From: Marinilabiliales bacterium
GTDB taxonomy: Bacteria > Bacteroidota > Bacteroidia > Bacteroidales > UBA12077
DNA: 7,092 nt
NCBI GenBank assembly: GCA_002869305.1
Contig: PKTC01000475.1
Coordinates: 1-7,092 of the forward strand
Reading direction: 5' to 3'
Shown: positions 1-7,092 of the stretch, piece after piece
How positions within the stretch are numbered: the stretch's first letter is position 1
Layout of the letters: each line of letters starts with the position of its first letter
Made by a program: the position numbers and the translations under genes
The notes under the pieces: model-generated
Database searches by the model: none
Seen by the model: the letters and a program-made list of their open reading frames with translations, nothing else
Told to the model about the DNA's origin: nothing

Positions 1-3000
1 AGTATTTATATCATTTTCGAAGAAGATATTGAATTTTACTGGAGCCGTACCAGAATTTTGGAAAAACTCAACTCCTTACCTCCAGGTACTTTACCAGAAG
101 ATGCCACTCCTGCACTTGGTCCTGATGCGACAGCTTTAGGGCAAATATACTGGTATACATTAGAAGGCAGGGATAAAGATGGGAATCCGGCTGGTGGTTG
201 GGACCCTCATGAACTCAGAACCATTCAAGATTTCCATGTACGTTATTCATTAACATCGGCAAAAGGAGTTGCAGAAGTAGCTTCCATTGGTGGTTTTGTA
301 AAAGAATACCAGGTGGATATCGACCCAAATGCCATGAAAGCACATGGGGTGAGCGTGGGGCAAATTATGGTTGCAGTTAAAAACAGTAACCTGGATATAG
401 GAGCACGCACCATCGAATTCAATCGTGCAGAATATCTAGTAAGGGCATTAGGTTACATTCAGGAACTGGAAGACCTTGAAGAAAGTGTGGTTACCGTTAG
501 AGATAACGTACCGATTCGTTTAAAAGATGTTGCCAAAATTAACTTTGGCCCAGGAACAAGACGTGGAGGCCTCGATAAAGGTGGCGCCGAAGCTGTTGGT
601 GGAGTTGTAGTAGCACGTTATGGCGCTAATCCCATGGAAACCATCGAAAATGTTAAGAATAAAATAGCAGAAATTGCACCCGGTTTACCATCAAAAATTT
701 TAGAAGATGGAACAATATCAAAAGTTACCATAGTTCCTTTTTACGACCGTACCGGTTTAATTAAAGAAACATTAGGCACACTGGAAGAAGCCATTACATT
801 GCAGTTACTCATAAGTATTCTGGTTATCATTATATTGGTTTTAAACCTAAAAGCATCATTCTTGATTTCCAGTTTATTGCCTATTGGCGTATTAATGACA
901 TTTATAACTATGCGCCGATTTGGAGTAGATGCCAATATTGTTGCCCTTTCGGGTATAGCTATATCCATCGGGGTAATGATAGATGTGGGTGTGGTATTTA
1001 CCGAAAATATTATCCGGCATATTGAGGATGCAAAGGAATTGGGTGCTAAAAGTAAAAAACTAATTACGGTTATTTATGAAGGTGCAACAGAAGTTGCAGG
1101 AGCTGTTGTTACTGCCATTGCCACTACCATTGTAAGTTTCTTACCCGTGTTTGCTATGGAAGCAGCAGAAGGAAAATTATTTAAGCCACTAGCTTTTACT
1201 AAAACCTTTACCATGCTATCAGCCTTAGTCATTGGACTAATAATTATTCCAATGTTGGCTCACCTGGTATTTTCCATGAAATTTGATAAAGAAAAATATA
1301 AAAAAATACTCAATATAATTGTAGCTGTTACAGGAATTGTTTTATCCATTGTTACCGGATATTATATTGCACTGGCAATTACATTCATTGGTATTAATAA
1401 CTATTTTGACGATCAATGGCCCAAAAAGAAAAGAGAATGGAGCAACTACATTAACATTGCCATCACAGCATCTGTTGTGATATTCTTCTTATCGAAAGTA
1501 TGGATGCCTTTAGGTGCTCAAAACAGCCTATTTGCAAACTTCATGTTTGTTTTAATAATGGTTGGAACTATTTTAGGACTTCTATCAAGTGTGGTTATAT
1601 TTTACCACAAGATTTTAAAATGGATACTCGAACATAAGTGGGCATTTTTAATTGTACCCATCTTTGTTGTTACATTTGGTATTACTGCATGGCAGGGTTT
1701 TGACAAGATTTTTGGATTTATGCCAAAATTCATAAAGAATACTGACACCTATCAATCTTTGAATGCATCCATTCCGGGATTAGGAAAGGAATTTATGCCA
1801 TCGTTGGACGAAGGATCATTCCTTTTGATGCCAACTACCATGCCACACTCGGGTATACAGGAAAACCTTGAAGTTATTCGCATTTTGGATAAACAGGTCA
1901 ACTCAATTCCCGAAGTAGAAATAGTAGTAGGTAAATGGGGGCGTGTAAATTCTGCACTCGACCCTGCACCGGTTTCCATGTACGAAAATGTAATCAATTA
2001 TAAACCTGAATACATTTTAGATGAAGATGGTCATCGTATGCAGTTTAAAACAGATAAAGATGGCGCTTTTGTCTTAAAGAATGGTGAAACCTACAATCGT
2101 GAAAAAGAAGGATTTAAATTAATTGCACGAGAAGAGCTCGTTGAAGATAAAAACGGGGATTATTTCAGGCAGTGGCGAGATGAAATTCAGTCTGCTGATG
2201 ATATCTGGAATGAAATAGTAAGTAAAGCTAAAATTCCCGGATTAACATCAGCTCCTAAGCTTCAGCCTATTTCAACCCGTTTAGTCATGTTACAAACAGG
2301 AATGAGAGCTCCAATGGGAATAAAAGTATTTGGTCCCGATTTGGAAACCATTGAAGGGGTAGGTTTAGAACTTGAAAAACATTTACGCGATGTGGAAGGC
2401 GTATCGAGAACATCGGTTTTTGCAGATCGTGTGGTTGGAAAACCATATCTTGAAATTGACATCGATCGTAAAGCACTGGCGCGATATGGTTTATCAATTA
2501 ATAAGTTGCAAACCATACTGTCAAGTGCTGTGGGCGGAATGAAACTGACAACTACCGTTGAGGGAAGAGAACGTTTTCCAGTTCGGATGCGTTATGCACG
2601 CGAATTCAGGGATAATCCGGAAGATTTGAAGAAAATTCTTATACCTACTGCATCAGGAGCACAAGTGCCACTTGGAGAAGTAGCTGAGATAACATATACT
2701 CGCGGCCCCCAAATGATCAAAAGTGAAAACACATTTTTGGTTTCGTATGTAATTTTCGATAAAGTGGATGGATATGCTGAAGTAGATGTAGTTGAAAATG
2801 CACAGGAATATTTAAATGTTTTAATAGACTCAGGAGAGTTCGAACTACCCGGTGGAGTCAGTTATATTTTTACTGGTAATTACGAAAACCAGATCAGAGC
2901 TACCAAGCGATTAGCACTGGTAATTCCGGTGTCGTTAATCATCATATTCTTTATATTGTATTTTCAGTTTAGCTCGGTTACGTCCACATCGCTCATATTT

Positions 3001-3513
3001 ACAGGTATATTGGTTGCATTTTCATGTGGTTTTATTATGCTATGGCTATACGGACAACCCTGGTTTATGGATGGTTCATTAGCTGGAATTCAACTAAGGG
3101 ATTTATTCCAGATAAAAACCATTAATCTGAGTGTTGCAGTCTGGGTGGGTTTTATTGCCTTATTCGGTATTGCTACTGACGATGGAGTGCTTATAAGCAC
3201 GTACATTAAGCAACTAATGGATAAACACAAACCAAAAACTGTTAAAGAAGTACGAGAAGTCATTTTGGATGCAGGTTCAAAACGTGTTCGTCCTGCAATG
3301 ATGACAACAGCTACTACACTAATTGCATTGTTACCAGTGCTTACATCAACAGGTAAAGGATCAGATATAATGGTACCTATGTCTATTCCACTTTTTGGTG
3401 GTATGTTCATAGAAGTACTAACCATGTTTGTTGTACCAGTTCTTTACAGTATTTGGCAAGAGAGACAAATCAAGAAAAATATTGAAACTAAAAATATAAG
3501 CCATGAAGAATAA
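1..3513 (+). CDS. cusA: CusA-type Cu(I)/Ag(I) efflux RND pump, 5'-truncated by window edge
   Basis: Inner-membrane proton-driven pump of the heavy-metal efflux RND family, expected to export Cu(I)/Ag(I) with the adaptor and channel genes that follow. The frame is open from base 1, so the true start lies outside; the TTG at 58 is internal. Visible are 1170 residues; by comparison with E. coli CusA (1047 aa) about 80-90 N-terminal residues, with TM1, are missing. Recognisable motifs are GPDATALGQIYWY, VAEVASIGGFVKEYQVDIDP, the TM4 segment SGIAISIGVMIDVGVVFTEN and RVRPAMMT. Methionines at bases 1828, 1978 and 2287 match the CusA cleft residues M573, M623 and M672, which favours monovalent Cu/Ag over Zn/Co/Ni. 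TM4 Asp (982) and an Asp pair (3178-3183) match the proton-relay positions D405 and E939, but the K984 position is Ala (3295). Compared with E. coli there are insertions of about 114 aa (extra membrane segments), 54 aa (periplasmic) and 25-30 aa (TM9-TM10 loop). Family assignment is secure; metal specificity is inferred from the methionines. Confidence 0.95.
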   Translation, partial: SIYIIFEEDIEFYWSRTRILEKLNSLPPGTLPEDATPALGPDATALGQIYWYTLEGRDKDGNPAGGWDPHELRTIQDFHVRYSLTSAKGVAEVASIGGFVKEYQVDIDPNAMKAHGVSVGQIMVAVKNSNLDIGARTIEFNRAEYLVRALGYIQELEDLEESVVTVRDNVPIRLKDVAKINFGPGTRRGGLDKGGAEAVGGVVVARYGANPMETIENVKNKIAEIAPGLPSKILEDGTISKVTIVPFYDRTGLIKETLGTLEEAITLQLLISILVIIILVLNLKASFLISSLLPIGVLMTFITMRRFGVDANIVALSGIAISIGVMIDVGVVFTENIIRHIEDAKELGAKSKKLITVIYEGATEVAGAVVTAIATTIVSFLPVFAMEAAEGKLFKPLAFTKTFTMLSALVIGLIIIPMLAHLVFSMKFDKEKYKKILNIIVAVTGIVLSIVTGYYIALAITFIGINNYFDDQWPKKKREWSNYINIAITASVVIFFLSKVWMPLGAQNSLFANFMFVLIMVGTILGLLSSVVIFYHKILKWILEHKWAFLIVPIFVVTFGITAWQGFDKIFGFMPKFIKNTDTYQSLNASIPGLGKEFMPSLDEGSFLLMPTTMPHSGIQENLEVIRILDKQVNSIPEVEIVVGKWGRVNSALDPAPVSMYENVINYKPEYILDEDGHRMQFKTDKDGAFVLKNGETYNREKEGFKLIAREELVEDKNGDYFRQWRDEIQSADDIWNEIVSKAKIPGLTSAPKLQPISTRLVMLQTGMRAPMGIKVFGPDLETIEGVGLELEKHLRDVEGVSRTSVFADRVVGKPYLEIDIDRKALARYGLSINKLQTILSSAVGGMKLTTTVEGRERFPVRMRYAREFRDNPEDLKKILIPTASGAQVPLGEVAEITYTRGPQMIKSENTFLVSYVIFDKVDGYAEVDVVENAQEYLNVLIDSGEFELPGGVSYIFTGNYENQIRATKRLALVIPVSLIIIFFILYFQFSSVTSTSLIFTGILVAFSCGFIMLWLYGQPWFMDGSLAGIQLRDLFQIKTINLSVAVWVGFIALFGIATDDGVLISTYIKQLMDKHKPKTVKEVREVILDAGSKRVRPAMMTTATTLIALLPVLTSTGKGSDIMVPMSIPLFGGMFIEVLTMFVVPVLYSIWQERQIKKNIETKNISHEE

Positions 3514-4735
3514 AACTATCATAACAGTTATCATCTTTTTGCAGATTTCTTCATTGGTTTTTGGGCAAGAAGATTTAAACAACTATTTAGAAAAAGCAGC
3601 GGAAAATAATCCGGAATTGCACGCTAAATTCAATGAATATATGGCTGCACTGGAAGTAGTTCCGCAAGCCAAAGCCTTACCCGATCCGCAAATTGCTTTT
3701 GCATATTTTATAAGCCCTGTGGAAACCCGCATGGGACCACAGCAATTTAAAATATCTGCATCTCAGTTCTTTCCCTGGTTTGGAACACTGGCAGCCAAAG
3801 AAGATGCTGCTATTGAGTTTGCTAAAGCTAAATATGAAATTTTTGAAGAAACCAAATCGAAGCTTTTTAAAGATGTAAAAGCAGATTATTATAACCTGTA
3901 TTTTAATCACAAATCCATTGATATAACGATGGAAAACATCGAATTATTGAATTCCATTCAAAAAATGGTTACTATAAAAGTGGAAGCTGGAACGGTTTCA
4001 ATGGTTGATGAATACAGGGTGCAGATGGAAATTAACGATTTGGAAAATCAGTTGGCCAATTTAAAAGATAAACAATGGGTTTTGGAAACCAGTTTTAGAA
4101 ATCTTTTAAATGCTGATGATAAGCTTATAATTCAATTGCCAGAAGATTTATGGAGAACTGATTTTCCGGTTACAAAACAGGCGGCACTGGATTCAATTCA
4201 AACTAAAAACCACCAGTTATTGCAAATCGAATTTAAGCAAACTGCACTGGCATTTAAAAAAGAAGCGGCAAAAAAAGAAGGAATGCCAGACTTTAAAATC
4301 GGACTGGATTATATTTTTATTGGTGAAGGTGAAAACAACCTTTCTGGTAAAGATGCTTTTGTTTTTCCGACAGTAGGCATAACCATACCACTGTACAGGA
4401 AGAAATACAAAGCGATGGTGCAGGAAGTTGTGTACCTGGAAAGTGCCAATGAAAATGCAAAAGAAAGCAAATCAAATAAGCTGGAAACGCTTTTTGAAAA
4501 TGCCTGGAAAGATTATCTGCATTCGGAGCGCAGAATTGAATTAAATGAACGTCAATTAGAACTTGCCAGAAAATCATTAAAGATTCTTGAATCCGAATAT
4601 GCTACAGCTAACTCAAATTTCGAAGAGATTCTGCGAATGGAGCGTAAGGTCTTAAAGTATAATCTTGAATTAGAAATGGCTATTGCCGATAAACAGGCTG
4701 CTATTGCATTTATCAATTATTTAATGGGAAAATAA
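3503..4735 (+). CDS. cusC: TolC-family outer-membrane efflux channel (CusC role)
   Basis: Outer-membrane component of the tripartite efflux pump; as a trimer it would form the exit duct docking on the adaptor and CusA-type pump. It has 410 residues, within the usual 400-470 range. Residues 1-21 are a signal peptide (KNK, hydrophobic core, cleavage likely after VFG before Q22). There is no lipobox cysteine, unlike E. coli CusC, which is a lipoprotein. The mature protein starts with the typical OEP segment LNNYLEKAAENNPELHA, then PDPQIAFAYF and QFFPWFGTL (residues 88-96). Two alpha-helical hairpin halves follow (about 97-215 and 225-405), rich in Glu/Lys/Leu. The second half contains the beta-strand region DFKIGLDYIF...VFPTVGITIPLYRKK, as in OEP repeat 2. 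The ATG overlaps the end of the pump gene by 11 bp in another frame, indicating translational coupling; no Shine-Dalgarno is seen. TolC-family identity is firm; the cusC name rests on context. Confidence 0.9.
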   Translation: MKNKTIITVIIFLQISSLVFGQEDLNNYLEKAAENNPELHAKFNEYMAALEVVPQAKALPDPQIAFAYFISPVETRMGPQQFKISASQFFPWFGTLAAKEDAAIEFAKAKYEIFEETKSKLFKDVKADYYNLYFNHKSIDITMENIELLNSIQKMVTIKVEAGTVSMVDEYRVQMEINDLENQLANLKDKQWVLETSFRNLLNADDKLIIQLPEDLWRTDFPVTKQAALDSIQTKNHQLLQIEFKQTALAFKKEAAKKEGMPDFKIGLDYIFIGEGENNLSGKDAFVFPTVGITIPLYRKKYKAMVQEVVYLESANENAKESKSNKLETLFENAWKDYLHSERRIELNERQLELARKSLKILESEYATANSNFEEILRMERKVLKYNLELEMAIADKQAAIAFINYLMGK

Positions 4736-4746
4736 AATATTTCGTT

Positions 4747-6642
4747 ATGAGAACAATTATAAAAAACATCAAAGAAAATTATAAACTGGTCATCGGGGTA
4801 CTTATTTTCGGAATTCTGCTGGGATGGTTAATTTTTCCTTCATCCAGCAGTTCCCAGATGAGCGATTCAGCTGAAATACATGAAGGACATGATCATGAAT
4901 CGGAAGATCCTACAACCTGGACCTGTTCGATGCACCCACAAATAAAACAAGATAAACCGGGCGACTGCCCCATTTGTGGTATGGATCTTATTCCATTGGA
5001 AAGTATGGGATCTGAAGATGAAAATTTTGAACCTAATGAAGTAATGATGAGCGAATCAGCAGCTAAAATTGCTGAAATACAAACGACAGAAGTGATCAAA
5101 GGAAATCCCGAGAGAGAAATTTTCTTACAGGGTAAGGTAGCATCTGATGAACGTAAAATGGCTGAATTGACTGCCCGTTTTGGTGGTAGAATTGAGAAGC
5201 TCTATGTCAGCTTTACGGGTGAAAAAGTAAAAAAAGGCGAAAAACTGGCTTCTATTTATTCACCAGAGTTAGTTACTGCTCAGCGTGAGCTTATAGAAGC
5301 GGTGTCCTTAAAAGAAACACGCCCGGCAATATATGAAGCAGCCAAAGCAAAACTAAAACTATGTGATTTAAGCGATCAACAAATAAAACAGATTGAAGAA
5401 CAAGGAGAACCTAAATCTTATTTTGATGTACTCTCTCCTATTACAGGAACTGTCATGAAAAGGTATGTTTCTTTGGGAGATTATATTAAAGTAGGTAGCC
5501 CTTTATTTATGGTAACTGATTTATCATCTGTTTGGGTAATGTTTGATGCCTACGAAGATGATATTCCGTGGATTAAAAAAGGAGATAAAATTGAATTTAC
5601 AGTGCAATCAGTTCCCGGAAAACAATACGAAGCCAATGTTAGCTTTATAGATCCGTTTATTAATCCAAAAACCCGAACAGCTAACGTTCGTGTTGAGATA
5701 AACAATGTCGGAGATAGACTTAAACCCGAAATGTTTGCTAAGGGAAAATTGTACTCACAGATTGCTGGAAACACCAATCAGTTAATTATACCGAAATCTT
5801 CTGTTTTATGGACTGGTAAAAGAGCAGTGGTTTATGTAAAAGTTCCTGAAAGGGAAAATCCTACATTTATTTATAGAGAAATTGTTTTAGGACCACAAGC
5901 TGGAGATTCCTATTTGGTTGAAAAAGGATTATCAGAAGGTGAAGAAATTGCGACCAACGGGGTATTTAAAATAGATGCATCAGCTCAGTTAGAAGGAAAA
6001 ATGAGTATGATGAACCCAGGTGGTGGGAAAGTTTCTACAGGGCATGATCATGATGAAAATGGACATTCTGACCAAAACATGGCAAGCCCTGATCACGCAA
6101 TGTTCGAAGTTGGTGGAGCATGTGAAATGTGTAAAGACCGAATTGAAAAAACAGCTTTATCAATTGAAGGAGTTGCAAGCGCTGAATGGAGTACCAAAGA
6201 TCATATTCTGCATTTATCTTATGATAGCAAAGAAGTAGATCTGGATAAAATTCATAAAACTATTGCAGATGCAGGTCACGACACAGAGAAAGTAAAAGCA
6301 CCAGATTCTGTTTATAACGATCTTCCCGGATGTTGCTTGTATGAAAGGTTAAGTTATGATAAAACTAGTGAATCAATATCAACATCAGATTTTTTTGTTG
6401 ACGGTGCATGCGGAATGTGTAAAAATCGAATTGAAAAAGCAGCTTTATCTGTAAATGGCGTAAAAGAAGCCAACTGGAACCAAGAAACAAAAAAGCTTCA
6501 AGTAACGGTTAATAAAGGGCTTGATATAATGGAAATCCATAAAGCGGTTGCCAATGTTGGTCATGATACGAAAAAGATTAAAGCAGATGATGATATTTAT
6601 GAAGCTTTGCACTCATGTTGCCATTATAGAGATGATCATTAA
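4747..6642 (+). CDS. cusB: CusB-type membrane-fusion adaptor with N-terminal metal-binding domain and two C-terminal HMA-like domains
   Basis: Periplasmic adaptor linking the RND pump to the outer-membrane channel; CusB-type adaptors also bind and hand over Cu(I)/Ag(I). It has 631 residues, much longer than E. coli CusB (about 407), because of added metal-binding modules. In order: membrane anchor (about 14-30); His-rich linker EIHEGHDHE (43-51); a heavy-metal-binding domain with C60-S-M-H-P and C74-P-I-C77-G-M79; adaptor core with first lipoyl half (about 139-172), the hallmark SPELVTAQREL (172-182), a short helical hairpin, second lipoyl half LSPITGTVMKRYV (229-241), beta-barrel (about 260-345) and membrane-proximal part to about 418; a Met/His linker (419-450, with MSMM and GHDHDENGH); then two HMA-like modules (452-534 and 548-628), each with CxMCxxRIEK, GHDT and a terminal CC. 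The start lies 11 bp after the channel gene with no Shine-Dalgarno. With one N-terminal anchor, all metal sites should face the periplasm. The adaptor core is certain; the role of the C-terminal modules is inferred. Confidence 0.93.
   Translation: MRTIIKNIKENYKLVIGVLIFGILLGWLIFPSSSSSQMSDSAEIHEGHDHESEDPTTWTCSMHPQIKQDKPGDCPICGMDLIPLESMGSEDENFEPNEVMMSESAAKIAEIQTTEVIKGNPEREIFLQGKVASDERKMAELTARFGGRIEKLYVSFTGEKVKKGEKLASIYSPELVTAQRELIEAVSLKETRPAIYEAAKAKLKLCDLSDQQIKQIEEQGEPKSYFDVLSPITGTVMKRYVSLGDYIKVGSPLFMVTDLSSVWVMFDAYEDDIPWIKKGDKIEFTVQSVPGKQYEANVSFIDPFINPKTRTANVRVEINNVGDRLKPEMFAKGKLYSQIAGNTNQLIIPKSSVLWTGKRAVVYVKVPERENPTFIYREIVLGPQAGDSYLVEKGLSEGEEIATNGVFKIDASAQLEGKMSMMNPGGGKVSTGHDHDENGHSDQNMASPDHAMFEVGGACEMCKDRIEKTALSIEGVASAEWSTKDHILHLSYDSKEVDLDKIHKTIADAGHDTEKVKAPDSVYNDLPGCCLYERLSYDKTSESISTSDFFVDGACGMCKNRIEKAALSVNGVKEANWNQETKKLQVTVNKGLDIMEIHKAVANVGHDTKKIKADDDIYEALHSCCHYRDDH
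6100..6348 (+). repeat. HMA-CC module, copy 1 (inside adaptor gene)
   Basis: Codes for adaptor residues 452-534. The first Cys pair, C-E-M-C, is at codons 6121 and 6130, followed by KDRIEK. The module runs through GHDTEKVKA and ends in GCCLYER, with the CC at 6331-6336. From first Cys to terminal CC is 70 codons. The CxMCxxRIE start resembles the metal-binding loop of HMA domains; the GHDT...CC tail is an addition to the plain HMA fold. At DNA level, bases 6139-6161 match copy 2 at 6427-6449 in 22 of 23 positions, so the two copies arose by duplication. Confidence 0.85.
6388..6630 (+). repeat. HMA-CC module, copy 2 (inside adaptor gene)
   Basis: Codes for adaptor residues 548-628. The Cys pair C-G-M-C is at codons 6409 and 6418, followed by KNRIEKAALS. 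GHDTKKIKA and HSCCHYR follow, with the CC at 6616-6621. Spacing from first Cys to CC is 69 codons, one fewer than in copies 1 and 3. A linker of about 13 residues rich in Ser/Thr separates it from copy 1. It ends four codons before the adaptor stop. Confidence 0.85.
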
Positions 6643-6667
6643 TTATTAACATAAAAACAGAAATATC

Positions 6668-7006
6668 ATGAAAACAAAAATCATTGGATTGACATTAGGT
6701 TTACTTGTTGCAAGTTTAAGCCTGTTTGCACAAGAAATGAAAACAGAAAAATTTAAAGTATACGGGAACTGTGGTATGTGTGAAACTAGAATTTAAAAAG
6801 CAGTTACTGAACTTGCCGGTGTGACAAAAGCTGATTGGGATGTAGAAACCAAGATGCTTGAAGTTAGTTTTGATGAAAGCAAGTTAAAACTTGGTGATAT
6901 ACATCAGAAAGTTGCCGATGTAGGGCATGATACCGATAAAGCAAAGGCAAAAGACGAGGTGTATAGTTCTTTGCATGGCTGCTGTCAATATGAAAGAGTT
7001 AAATAA
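6668..7006 (+). pseudogene. Secreted HMA-like metal-binding protein interrupted by an in-frame TAA
   Basis: Would encode a periplasmic metal-binding protein of about 112 residues, probably a copper chaperone or buffer for the pump (inferred). From ATG 6668, residues 1-21 form a signal peptide ending LFA before Q22. The mature part starts EMKTEKFKVYGNCGMCETRI and is then stopped by TAA at 6794-6796. Translation resumes in the same frame with KAVTELAGVTKADW, GHDTDKAKA and LHGCCQYERVK, ending at TAA 7004. First Cys (codon 6770) to CC (6980) is 70 codons, the same as adaptor copy 1, so there is no indel. Both adaptor copies have Glu (GAA) at the stop position (RIEK), so one G-to-T change explains it. 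As written, only a 42-residue product is made; the GTG at 6821 has no visible ribosome site. The gene lies 25 bp after the adaptor gene, in the same operon, with an A-rich leader. Alternatives are a sequencing error or read-through; TAA is also the normal stop of the three upstream genes, so reassignment is unlikely. Confidence 0.8.
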
Positions 7007-7037
7007 AAGAAAGGCTGTTGTAAAGACAGCCTTTTTT
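7007..7037 (+). terminator. Rho-independent terminator of the efflux operon
   Basis: A perfect 8-bp stem, AAGGCTGT (7011-7018) with ACAGCCTT (7026-7033), closes a 7-nt loop and runs into a T-tract (7032-7037). The As before the stem can pair with the Ts after it, extending the hairpin and making it partly bidirectional. It starts directly after the stop of the small HMA-like gene, marking that gene as the last of the operon. Confidence 0.9.
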
Positions 7038-7047
7038 ATTAATTAAA

Positions 7048-7080
7048 TTTGAACTAAGTAAAAATATATAGTATCTTCAC
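7048..7080 (+). promoter_or_regulatory. Probable Bacteroidota-type promoter for the next gene to the right
   Basis: TTTG at 7048-7051 and TATCTTCAC at 7072-7080 are 20 bp apart. The Bacteroidota primary sigma factor recognises a -33 TTTG and a -7 TAnnTTTG (often TATCTTTGC) at about this spacing. The -7 box matches that longer form at 7 of 9 positions. It lies just after the terminator and points rightward, so it would drive a gene starting beyond the window. It is a motif match in AT-rich DNA without experimental support. Confidence 0.5.
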
Positions 7081-7087
7081 TATATAT
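7064..7087. promoter_or_regulatory. Inverted repeat around the -7 box, possible operator
   Basis: Two perfect 9-bp arms, ATATATAGT (7064-7072) and ACTATATAT (7079-7087), flank a 6-nt spacer. The spacer and arm ends fall on the proposed -7 box, where a repressor would block transcription. The arms are almost all A/T, so chance symmetry is a real alternative. Confidence 0.3.
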
Positions 7088-7092
7088 ATCAT

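Noticed and set aside
58..60. TTG as the start of the pump gene
   Set aside because: The frame is open to base 1 and the upstream codons (YIIFEEDIEFYWSRTRI) match the CusA family, so the gene begins before the window.
3090..3425. Reverse-strand open frame of 111 codons
   Set aside because: It lies wholly inside the conserved C-terminal part of the pump gene and has no recognisable domain; it is a shadow frame, as are the other reverse frames within the three large genes.
6020..6238. Forward open frame of 72 codons inside the adaptor gene
   Set aside because: It is out of frame with the HMA-like module, whose Cys motifs and spacing are conserved in the adaptor frame; the overlapping product shows no features.
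6794..6796. TAA reassigned or recoded as an amino acid
   Set aside because: The three upstream genes end at TAA in the expected place and no recoding structure is evident next to this codon; a point mutation or sequencing error is simpler.
6821..7006. GTG-started small gene of 61 codons
   Set aside because: It begins in the middle of the HMA-like fold, without the Cys motif or a ribosome site; it is the downstream half of the interrupted gene at 6668.
7018..7051. Promoter using TAAATTTG (7044-7051) as the -7 box
   Set aside because: The box fits TAnnTTTG, but the nearest upstream TTG lies in the terminator loop at a poor 23-bp spacing; the TTTG there works better as the -33 element of the box at 7072.

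Overview
The window is an AT-rich stretch carrying one rightward operon for copper/silver efflux. It most likely comes from a member of the Bacteroidota. Four things point there: the genes lack Shine-Dalgarno sequences and have A-rich leaders, the gene order is pump - TolC-like - adaptor, the RND pump is unusually long with extra membrane segments, and a TTTG-N20-TATCTTcaC promoter resembling the Bacteroidota consensus lies at the right edge.

Layout. Bases 1-3513 hold a CusA-type heavy-metal RND pump, cut by the left edge of the window and lacking roughly its first 80-90 residues. It overlaps by 11 bp a TolC-family outer-membrane channel (3503-4735). After an 11-bp gap comes a CusB-type periplasmic adaptor (4747-6642), which has an N-terminal Cys/Met/His metal-binding domain and two extra C-terminal HMA-like domains. 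After another 25 bp lies a small secreted HMA-like protein (6668-7006). Its frame is intact except for one in-frame TAA exactly where the sister domains have Glu. A clear intrinsic terminator (about 7007-7037) closes the operon. The last 50 bases hold a probable promoter for the next gene, with a perfect 9-bp inverted repeat around its -7 box.

How they work together. The pump, adaptor and channel should form a CusCBA-like tripartite machine that moves Cu(I)/Ag(I) from the periplasm or inner membrane to the outside. The pump keeps the three methionines equivalent to the E. coli CusA cleft site (M573/M623/M672). The most distinctive feature is a repeated module of about 80 residues, with CxMC at its start and GHDT...CC at its end. 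It occurs three times: twice fused to the adaptor and once as a secreted protein. This suggests a periplasmic metal relay standing in for CusF, which is absent here. The free-standing copy appears broken in this sequence. No regulator, P-type ATPase, tRNA, rRNA, CRISPR array or insertion sequence is visible.
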